Shown: in pieces, positions 1 through 4,942 of the stretch
Layout: every line of letters starts with the position of its first letter
How positions within the stretch are numbered: position 1 is the first letter of the stretch
Assembly: GCA_964552655.1 (NCBI GenBank)
Contig: CAZKHG010000069.1
Coordinates: 1 to 10,873, forward strand
Origin: CAZKHG01 sp964552655
Lineage (GTDB): Bacteria; Bacteroidota; Bacteroidia; Bacteroidales; Tenuifilaceae
Direction: 5' to 3'
Length of the DNA stretch: 10,873 bases
Translations under genes and position numbers: made by a program
Notes under the pieces: model-generated
Seen by the model: only the letters and a program-made list of their open reading frames with translations
Database searches by the model: none
Told to the model about the DNA's origin: nothing

Positions 1-158
1 TTCACTTTTGGAATATTGAGTAAAATCAAGATATCCCAATCTGATTGCTTTCTAGCATGTCCTCTTGCCCTTGAGCCATATAGGTATATTTCAGACTGAG
101 GAGCATTATTGTGGACTGCTTCTCGAATCCTCTTTAATATGGTTTCTTTTCTACTCAT
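1..158 (-). CDS. MNT-type nucleotidyltransferase domain protein, 3' part outside window
   Basis: The first 52 codons of a minus-strand gene are visible; the rest lies beyond the left edge. After an N-terminal helix rich in Lys and Arg comes the nucleotidyltransferase signature: GSRARG at residues 28-33, followed by SDWDI at 39-43. Its two Asp residues (40 and 42) are the expected metal ligands. This GSxARG...SDxDI spacing is typical of the small stand-alone MNT proteins (about 100-150 aa) of the DNA polymerase beta superfamily. These often pair with a HEPN-domain partner as a toxin-antitoxin module in which MntA AMPylates or adenylylates HepT. Whether a HEPN gene follows cannot be seen, so the toxin-antitoxin role is inference. 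The ATG at 156-158 is the only Met in the visible reading frame. It lies only 4 nt from a perfect -7 promoter box, so the mRNA may be leaderless. Confidence 0.8.
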   Translation of the reverse strand, partial: MSRKETILKRIREAVHNNAPQSEIYLYGSRARGHARKQSDWDILILLNIPKV

Positions 159-162
159 AGGG

Positions 163-192
163 CAAAAATACGACAATCCTCGAAGTTTTCAA
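163..192 (-). promoter_or_regulatory. Bacteroidota-type promoter of the nucleotidyltransferase gene
   Basis: On the minus strand TATTTTTG (163-170) matches the TAnnTTTG -7 consensus exactly. A TTG (190-192) lies 19 nt further upstream, as expected for the -33 element. The predicted transcription start falls at or next to the ATG at 158, leaving essentially no 5' leader. Confidence 0.5.
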
Positions 193-362
193 TCTGTTTG
201 TTTTTTGAAATAAGCTTGGAGGTAATAACTGCTTTGGTGCCATGGATAGTTAATGCGGTTTTCTTCTTTTAAATATAAGCAGGCTATGATCTTAGGAGTT
301 AATTAGAATTAAATTAACCCTAAACCGGACTTAAATCACATAGGATCAAAGTAAATTAGTAA

Positions 363-1832
363 TCATGCCATTTTAGAATCGCCCAAACAGCTGTATAGGT
401 TATCAATGGCTGCAACATCATCTGCCATTATGTAAAGCTTGTCGCCGGCGAGAATTTTTGTTGAACCATCGTTGAGGAAGAACTTGTTGTTCCTTTCGAT
501 AAGGGCAATAATGATAGATCCCGGCAGGTTAAGCTCCACAATTGATTTGCCCAAACATCCGAAATTGCTGTCAACAGGGATAATTCTGAAGATGGATTTT
601 GTTTTCCAGGCCAGCTCTAAATCCAGCGCTGATTTCTTTTTAAGGTTTACCGGGAGCTTTAACCTCAGCCATTTGGCAACAAAAGGCAAGCTGGTCCCCT
701 GGATTAGCACAGAGGTTACAGAAATGAAAAATACCAGGTTGAATATTACGTTAGCCTTTTCTATTCCTGCGGTTAAAGGGAAAGTGGCTAAAACAATCGG
801 TACGGCTCCTCTTAAACCCACCCACGAGACAAACAGCTTGTTACGGGTATTCATCTTAAAAAAGAATAAAGAGACAAGAACACCCACTGGCCGTGCAACG
901 AATATCAACACCAAAGAGATAAGCAACCCAACCCCGATAAAAGGCAGAATTTGAGAGGGGAAAACCAGCATCCCCAGGGTAACAAACATGATTATTTGCA
1001 TCATCCAGGCTTGCCCGTCGAAGTGTTTGATTAAGCTCTTCTTGTGCAAAAAATCGCTATTCCCTAATATACACGCGGAGATATAAACGGCCAGGAAAGA
1101 GTTGCCCCCGGCGAATTCTGTAAAGGAAAAGGTGAAAAGAACGAGTGAAATCAGCAAAACGGAATATAAGCCTTCAAATTCGAGTTTAATCCAGTTAATA
1201 ACAAAATGCATAACCCTGCCCATAAAATAGCCAATCACGGCTCCGATAATCATCTGCTTAAAGAACATGGGGATAAGAGAAATGTACGTTGCGTCCTTAT
1301 TGGCCACCAGGTAGGTGAAAACGATGGTAAGAAAATAGGCCATCGGGTCGTTGCTACCACTCTCCAGCTCCAGGAGTGGACGGAGGTTCCCTTTTAGCCC
1401 TACGCTTTTTGAACGGAGTATCGAGAAAACGGCTGCCGCATCGGTTGATGAAACGATAGCACCCAGGAGCAGACCTTCCAGGATTGAAAAGTTGGTGAAC
1501 AGGGTTACGAACAATCCTACCACTGCGGCAGTAATGATTACCCCAAGGGTAGATAAAGTAAACCCCTGCCAGAATACAGGCTTAATATCCACCCACTTGG
1601 TTTCAAGTCCGCCGGAGAATAGGATGAAGCTAAGTGCAACAGCCCCAATAAACTTGGCTATTTTGGGATCATAAAAATATATTCCACCCGGGCCATCGCT
1701 GCCAGCAAGCATACCAACAAGTAGGAAAAGGAGAAGTGTAGGCACACCGTATTTGGTTGTCCGGCTAGCCAGTAAGCTGACAAACAGCAAAATTGAACCA
1801 ATCAGTATTATATTATCCAGGGTTAGGTTCAT
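363..1832 (-). CDS. cvrA: potassium/proton antiporter, CPA1 family (CvrA/NhaP2 type)
   Basis: This is a 489-aa inner-membrane cation/proton antiporter that exchanges K+ (possibly Na+) for H+ and so helps control cytoplasmic pH, K+ content and cell volume. Roughly a dozen hydrophobic segments fill residues 5-400. Family hallmarks are SSTDAAAVF (128-136, Asp131), the LELESGSNDPMA block (154-165) with the essential Asn161-Asp162 pair, and a late LRGAVPIVLATFPL motif. The last ~85 residues are soluble and resemble the TrkA_C (RCK_C) ligand-binding domain that gates transport in CvrA/NhaP2. The Escherichia coli protein is longer (about 578 aa); the shorter length here is usual for Bacteroidota homologues as I know them. 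Start: the ATG at 1830-1832 lies about 20 nt from a perfect -7 box. The gene stands alone, with no partner close on either side. Ion preference (K+ or Na+) cannot be read from the sequence. Confidence 0.9.
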   Translation of the reverse strand: MNLTLDNIILIGSILLFVSLLASRTTKYGVPTLLLFLLVGMLAGSDGPGGIYFYDPKIAKFIGAVALSFILFSGGLETKWVDIKPVFWQGFTLSTLGVIITAAVVGLFVTLFTNFSILEGLLLGAIVSSTDAAAVFSILRSKSVGLKGNLRPLLELESGSNDPMAYFLTIVFTYLVANKDATYISLIPMFFKQMIIGAVIGYFMGRVMHFVINWIKLEFEGLYSVLLISLVLFTFSFTEFAGGNSFLAVYISACILGNSDFLHKKSLIKHFDGQAWMMQIIMFVTLGMLVFPSQILPFIGVGLLISLVLIFVARPVGVLVSLFFFKMNTRNKLFVSWVGLRGAVPIVLATFPLTAGIEKANVIFNLVFFISVTSVLIQGTSLPFVAKWLRLKLPVNLKKKSALDLELAWKTKSIFRIIPVDSNFGCLGKSIVELNLPGSIIIALIERNNKFFLNDGSTKILAGDKLYIMADDVAAIDNLYSCLGDSKMA

Positions 1833-1852
1833 AATTTGATTTAAGCCACTTT

Positions 1853-1860
1853 CAAATATA
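1853..1860 (-). promoter_or_regulatory. -7 promoter element of the antiporter gene
   Basis: TATATTTG on the minus strand fits TAnnTTTG exactly and lies 20 nt upstream of the ATG, giving a short leader. No clear TTTG/TTG is seen at the -33 distance, so this rests on the -7 box alone. Confidence 0.4.
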
Positions 1861-1963
1861 CTGATTAGGACAGAAAGTTTGATAGAATTTTTTTAATTAG
1901 TCATGAAAGAATTGATTAATCCTTGATTATTTTTTAGAGAATAAAAGAAAAGTGGTTGTTGGA

Positions 1964-1982
1964 GTTTAACCCCTACGGGGTA
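1964..1982. repeat. 19-nt palindromic repeat, copy 1 (left edge of gap)
   Basis: GTTTAACCCCTACGGGGTA contains the palindrome ACCCC-TAC-GGGGT. It matches the copy at 2256-2274 at 18 of 19 positions; the single difference is in the loop (TAC versus TGC). It ends two bases before the run of Ns, so the assembly probably broke in this repeat. Confidence 0.75.
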
Positions 1983-1984
1983 CT

Positions 1985-2084
1985 NNNNNNNNNNNNNNNN
2001 NNNNNNNNNNNNNNNNNNNNNNNNNNNNNNNNNNNNNNNNNNNNNNNNNNNNNNNNNNNNNNNNNNNNNNNNNNNNNNNNNNNN
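1985..2084. other. 100-N scaffold gap
   Basis: Exactly 100 Ns, the conventional placeholder for a gap of unknown size. True length and content are unknown. It lies inside the repeat-rich non-coding region, so an assembly break at a multi-copy sequence is the likely cause. Confidence 0.97.
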
Positions 2085-2168
2085 TTTTTTAAAAAAAATA
2101 CAAAATGTACCTGCATGGACAGAGCCGGCGTTGAAGTCAGCTAAAACTCTTATAGGTGAAGTGTCAAT

Positions 2169-2181
2169 TCGCCCAAGGCGA
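2169..2181. repeat. short palindrome TCGCC-CAA-GGCGA
   Basis: Perfect 5-bp arms around a 3-nt loop. It has the same 5-3-5 layout as ACCCC-TAC-GGGGT (1969-1981) but a different arm sequence. The related TTCCC-TGTA-GGGGA (2218-2231, one G-T pair) follows 36 nt later. Confidence 0.6.
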
Positions 2182-2255
2182 TATGGTTTTGTAAAAACAA
2201 GCTTATGGTTTACAGCCTTCCCTGTAGGGGATAAGCATATAGGGTACAGATTTAG

Positions 2256-2274
2256 GTTTAACCCCTGCGGGGTA
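2256..2274. repeat. 19-nt palindromic repeat, copy 2
   Basis: GTTTAACCCCTGCGGGGTA differs from the copy at 1964-1982 only at the middle loop base. The palindrome is ACCCC-TGC-GGGGT. Flanking TTT and AAA bases can extend the arms after one mismatch. A further small palindrome, TGCC-CTAA-GGCA, lies at 2314-2325. Confidence 0.75.
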
Positions 2275-2565
2275 AAATACATTATCTGGCTGGGTAGGAG
2301 TAACAAAACTTGATGCCCTAAGGCAAAGACGAGATAAAAAAACCAGGAAAATTTCAGCATAGCGGAAAATATGGCTACGCGATAAACACCAACTAGACCC
2401 ATTTAAGCACTCAGACACTAGCCTTGTCGGATAACGGGTTTAAATGTGGTTGGTTATTTTCAATATACTGTGTTCGCAGGTATAATAAAACTTTCTAAGC
2501 CGATTGTTTGAAATGGATAGTTCTTACCCGACTAATTCATTGCTGTCCTACAAAAAACCTTAATC

Positions 2566-2585
2566 CCTGCCGGCTGGTAGGCAGG
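2566..2585. repeat. GC-rich palindrome CCTGCC...GGCAGG
   Basis: Perfect 6-bp arms (2566-2571 and 2580-2585) around an 8-nt loop that itself contains GGC and a TAGGC-like piece. It stands out as an isolated GC-rich island in AT-rich sequence. Confidence 0.6.
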
Positions 2586-2636
2586 CTCTACTAGGAATTT
2601 CTTTCATAATATACTCTGCTATTTTACAACAATTTA

Positions 2637-2717
2637 ACAGCTACGCTGTATTTCGCTGTAGGCGAATAAGTATTGTAAATTAAGCAGATAATCCTGTGTC
2701 GATTTCCCCGTAGGGGA
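2637..2717. repeat. three short palindromes in 81 bp
   Basis: ACAGC-TAC-GCTGT (2637-2649), TTCGC-TGTAG-GCGAA (2652-2666) and TCCCC-GTA-GGGGA (2705-2717). Each has perfect 5-bp arms. The first shares its TAC loop with the copy at 1969-1981, but the arms are unrelated in sequence. They belong to the same palindrome class as those near the gap. Confidence 0.6.
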
Positions 2718-2734
2718 TTGACTGGGTAAGGGTT

Positions 2735-2815
2735 TTGGTATAATAATTAAATATTAGTTGTTCAGTAATGTGATTAATTAAATATTAATAGCACAGTTAT
2801 CCTTGTTTATACCAA
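2735..2815. repeat. 9-bp inverted repeat around AT-rich core
   Basis: TTGGTATAA (2735-2743) and TTATACCAA (2807-2815) are exact inverted copies enclosing about 63 nt of mostly A/T sequence. The core also carries AATTAAATATTA twice as a direct repeat. It could be a miniature element remnant or chance in AT-rich DNA; no flanking target duplication is evident. Confidence 0.35.
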
Positions 2816-2904
2816 TAATTATGATTTTTTTTACCTGATTACTCTGCCTGAACATCTCTCACTAATTTTCCAAGTAGGTAGCTTGCTGGAAAAGGTATTA
2901 CACA

Positions 2905-2926
2905 AAACCCCGGTTTCCCGGGGTTT
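2905..2926 (-). terminator. terminator of the rubrerythrin gene
   Basis: AAACCCCGG (2905-2913) and CCGGGGTTT (2918-2926) form a perfect 9-bp stem with a 4-nt loop, 15 nt beyond the rubrerythrin stop. On the minus strand the stem is followed by a short T-rich tail (TTTTGTG counting the last stem bases). The tract is modest but the stem is strong. Confidence 0.75.
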
Positions 2927-2941
2927 AAATAAATGAAACTA

Positions 2942-3520
2942 TTAATAGTTATTTGCCTTCTCCTCGAAGTAGGCCTGGGGGTGGTTGCAAAGAGGGCAAT
3001 TTTTCAACGCTTTTTTCCCCTTATGAACGTACCCGCATTTACGGCAAACCCATTCAATTTCCTCTTCGCGTTCAAACACCTTGTTTTCCTCAACTTTTTT
3101 CAGGAGTTTGCTGTAGCGTTCCTCGTGCTCCTTCTCAACTTTCGATATCAGCTTAAAAAGTGTGGCAACTTTGCTAAAACCCTCTTTCTCGGCAACCTCG
3201 GCGAAATGGGGGTACAGATCGCTCCATTCCTCATGTTCGCCCATGGCTGCAGCCTTCAGGTTATCAGCAGTTGTTCCAATAACCCCAGCCGGGTAGGATG
3301 CAGTGATTTCTACCATCCCACCTTCAAGGAATTTGAAAAATTCCTTTGCATGCCGTTCTTCCTGCAATGCAGTGATCATGAAAATCTCAGCTATCTGTTC
3401 ATAGCCCTCTTCTTTGGCTTTTTTTGAAAAGAAAGTATAGCGGTTTTTTGCCTGCGATTCACCGGCAAATGCTTTCAGGAGATTCTTTTCGGTTTGTGTT
3501 CCTTTGATACTCTTTTCCAT
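2942..3520 (-). CDS. rbr: rubrerythrin
   Basis: A 192-aa cytoplasmic non-haem iron protein that reduces hydrogen peroxide to water with electrons from rubredoxin or NAD(P)H-linked donors; it is typical of anaerobes. Residues 1-145 are the ferritin-like four-helix domain with all diiron ligands: Glu21 (AGESQA), Glu54 and His57 (EERH), Glu95 and Glu98 (GEHEEW), Glu129 and His132 (EKEH). Residues 155-185 are the C-terminal rubredoxin-like FeS4 domain with Cys159, Cys162, Cys175 and Cys178. Length and domain order match classical rubrerythrins. The ATG at 3518-3520 was chosen because the frame upstream of it is hydrophobic and unlike the family. A -7 box at 3545-3552 would also leave a longer product untranslated. 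The gene stands alone between its own promoter and terminator. Confidence 0.96.
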   Translation of the reverse strand: MEKSIKGTQTEKNLLKAFAGESQAKNRYTFFSKKAKEEGYEQIAEIFMITALQEERHAKEFFKFLEGGMVEITASYPAGVIGTTADNLKAAAMGEHEEWSDLYPHFAEVAEKEGFSKVATLFKLISKVEKEHEERYSKLLKKVEENKVFEREEEIEWVCRKCGYVHKGKKALKNCPLCNHPQAYFEEKANNY

Positions 3521-3544
3521 TGGTTTAAGTTTTGGATTCAGTAC

Positions 3545-3572
3545 CAAAGATAAGAAATACAGGTAAATCAAA
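3545..3572 (-). promoter_or_regulatory. Bacteroidota-type promoter of rubrerythrin
   Basis: TATCTTTG (3545-3552, minus strand) is a perfect TAnnTTTG -7 box, 24 nt from the ATG. A TTTG (3569-3572) lies 16 nt upstream, somewhat closer than the usual 19-21, inside the T-run of the preceding terminator. It confirms the downstream ATG as the start. Confidence 0.55.
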
Positions 3573-3582
3573 AAAAATAAAA

Positions 3583-3654
3583 AAGCTGTTCCGGTGAAAG
3601 CAATGAAAAAACATGTAAACCCTAAACATCAACCTAACTTAACCGAAACAGCTT
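3583..3654 (-). terminator. terminator of the thioredoxin-fold gene pair
   Basis: Arms at 3583-3595 and 3642-3654 pair over 13 bp on the minus-strand transcript, with one G-U pair, closing a 46-nt loop. The stem is followed directly by a long T-rich run on the minus strand (3569-3584). It lies 15 nt beyond the stop of the gene at 3670-4269. On the plus strand the same position is a C-A mismatch and no comparable T-run follows. The hairpin therefore fits minus-strand termination. The loop is unusually long. Confidence 0.65.
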
Positions 3655-3669
3655 AGTTTTTAAAATTAT

Positions 3670-4269
3670 TTATGATTTCACTTTAACCGAGCACCCGATA
3701 GCCTTGGTCTCTTTTAAAGCAATTTCCTTTCCTCCAAGAAGCGCATCAATGGCGTTTTCCAGGTATTTTTCTTTAACGGCACTGGAATCCTTGTAGTTAT
3801 CGTCGATAGTGCCAATATATTCAACTATAAAGTCATTCCCTTTTTTCTGCAGTAGGAAAACATGCGGGGTTTTGGTTGCACCATATACCGGGAAAACTTT
3901 CTGTCCCTCGTCGAAGAGGTAAACAAACGGATAGTTTTTCTCTTTTGCACGGGATACCATTTTATCAAAAGAATCCTCGGGTTGAACTGCAGGATCGTTG
4001 GGGTTTATGGCTACAACCGGAAACCCTTTGGATGCATACTTTTTATGAATATCAATTATTCTATCTTCGTATGCTTTAGCATAGGGACAATGGTTACAGG
4101 TGAATATCACCACAACTCCTTTAGCTGATTTGTAATCTGCCAGCGAGACAAATTTTCCGTCAACGTTCTTCAGCTTAAAATCGGCAGCTTTATCGCCTAC
4201 TTTTAAACCCTGGGCGAAAACTGCAATCCCTGCTGAAATCAGAATGGATAAAACAAATATTCGTTTCAT
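3670..4269 (-). CDS. exported thioredoxin-family protein with CNHC active site (peroxiredoxin-like)
   Basis: A 199-aa protein with a clear Sec signal peptide (MKRIF, hydrophobic 5-18, likely cut after Ala19 before Gln20), so it works in the periplasm. Residues 22-160 have the AhpC/TSA-redoxin layout: a VGDKAADFKL opening, DGKFVSLADYK, then FTCNHCPYAKAYEDR with Cys58 and Cys61. The CNHCPY motif marks the PRX-like thioredoxin branch common in Bacteroidota, usually annotated only as 'thioredoxin family protein' or redoxin. A cis-Pro segment (TKTPHVFLL) supports the fold. It is likely a thiol oxidoreductase or thiol peroxidase; its substrate is unknown. It is second in a tandem pair, 11 nt after the TlpA-like lipoprotein gene, and is followed by a terminator. 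The two probably share a transcript and may exchange electrons. Confidence 0.88.
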   Translation of the reverse strand: MKRIFVLSILISAGIAVFAQGLKVGDKAADFKLKNVDGKFVSLADYKSAKGVVVIFTCNHCPYAKAYEDRIIDIHKKYASKGFPVVAINPNDPAVQPEDSFDKMVSRAKEKNYPFVYLFDEGQKVFPVYGATKTPHVFLLQKKGNDFIVEYIGTIDDNYKDSSAVKEKYLENAIDALLGGKEIALKETKAIGCSVKVKS

Positions 4270-4280
4270 AGTTTTTGATT

Positions 4281-4760
4281 TTATAAGTGATTATTTAGTT
4301 CGTTTTTAAGCTCATTAAGTTCGAACGTTTTTTCGTAAAACGTTCTTTTATTCGCATTGTAGATAACAGTAAATGGCAGCGAACCACTCCAGGTAGGGCT
4401 TACCCTGTTGATCCATGAATTGGCATCAGGATCATCGAGCATTATTACATCGAGGTTGCTGTTTCTGGATTTGAGGAACGGGATCAGCCTTTTTTCGTAC
4501 TGATCAGGGAAATCGAGGTTAACCATAATTACCTTAACTTTTCTATCGCGAAAATCATCTGCAATTTTTTCAAAATGAGGGAATTCTTTAACGCAAGGGG
4601 TACACCAGGTGGCCCAAAAGTTTATTACATACGTTGAATCATTGATTTTATTAAGGAGAGGTTCCATACTGTTAAAATTAACGATAGGCACCTTATACAC
4701 CCTTTCATTATTTGAGCAACCAACCAGAAAAAGTAAAGTTAATAATGCTATTAATCTCAT
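4281..4760 (-). CDS. TlpA-like thiol:disulfide oxidoreductase lipoprotein
   Basis: A 159-aa small thioredoxin-fold protein. Residues 1-15 form a lipoprotein signal peptide with lipobox LVGC, so Cys15 is lipidated and the protein is membrane-anchored on the periplasmic side. Residues 24-159 hold the fold: VINFWATWCTPC with the redox pair Cys53 and Cys56, then KEFPHFEKI, and later SLPFTVIYN with the cis-Pro facing the active site. WCTPC is the TlpA/ResA/DsbE-type active site, usually reducing: maturation of cytochrome c, or regeneration of other envelope thiols. No cytochrome biogenesis gene is nearby. The following redoxin gene, 11 nt downstream, is the most evident partner. I saw no perfect -7 box in the divergent intergenic region on this strand. 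Confidence 0.88.
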   Translation of the reverse strand: MRLIALLTLLFLVGCSNNERVYKVPIVNFNSMEPLLNKINDSTYVINFWATWCTPCVKEFPHFEKIADDFRDRKVKVIMVNLDFPDQYEKRLIPFLKSRNSNLDVIMLDDPDANSWINRVSPTWSGSLPFTVIYNANKRTFYEKTFELNELKNELNNHL

Positions 4761-4886
4761 TCCATCAGGTTTTTATAGATAACAATGCTTATTTGAAATT
4801 GTTCTTAATAACAGGGTTTTTCTTACGGTAAATTGATAATCAGTTCATAAGAATTAATTTTCAAACATTGTCACTTATTTACATCT

Positions 4887-4918
4887 TTTGAATATTTCTA
4901 TTATTTACCTTAGTTTTG
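4887..4918 (+). promoter_or_regulatory. promoter of the ADP-forming acetyl-CoA synthetase gene
   Basis: TTTG (4887-4890), 20 nt spacer, then TAGTTTTG (4911-4918): both elements match the Bacteroidota sigma-factor consensus TTTG/TAnnTTTG with standard spacing. The -7 box ends 24 nt before the ATG at 4943, predicting a leader of about 15-20 nt without a Shine-Dalgarno sequence and with an A-rich stretch (GAAAAATAAATA). Confidence 0.7.
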
Positions 4919-4942
4919 CAATCGTTTGAAAAATAAATAGTC

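Larger units (their letters stand above)
1861..2904. other. 1.0-kb gene-free region with assembly gap and palindrome cluster
   Basis: No convincing gene is present. Open frames here are short, AT-rich, run across the Ns or depend on the repeat sequence, and none resembles a known family. The stretch contains the 100-N gap (1985-2084) and at least nine very short palindromes between 1969 and 2717. It also has a 9-bp inverted repeat around an AT-rich core (2735-2815) and low-complexity A/T sequence. It probably represents remnants of, or a site built from, a multi-copy non-coding element; a non-coding RNA cannot be excluded. Confidence 0.6.

Noticed and set aside
298..318. AT-rich inverted repeat GTTAATT...AATTAAC downstream of the antiporter as a terminator
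   Set aside because: Its 7-bp stem is almost all A/T, it has no T-run on the minus strand and it lies 45 nt beyond the stop; too weak to call.
439..954. Plus-strand open frame of 171 codons opposite the antiporter
   Set aside because: It is antisense to a strongly supported antiporter gene, has no promoter-like box ahead of it and its product has no recognisable domain.
1893..2402. Minus-strand open frame across the gap
   Set aside because: It runs through the 100 Ns, its sequence is made of palindromic repeat DNA, and its product resembles no family I know; it is most likely not a gene.
1964..2717. CRISPR array or integron attC sites
   Set aside because: The palindromes are unequally spaced with differing arms, there are no unique spacers of constant length, no cas or integrase gene, and no paired RYYYAAC/GTTRRRY core sites that I could place.
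2933..3427. Plus-strand open frame opposite rubrerythrin
   Set aside because: It lies antisense to a gene with all metal ligands intact; its hydrophobic product arises from reading that gene backwards.
3521..3571. Upstream extension of rubrerythrin to the ATG at 3571
   Set aside because: It would place the start ahead of the -7 box and add 17 residues unlike the family; the ATG at 3520 gives the usual N-terminus.
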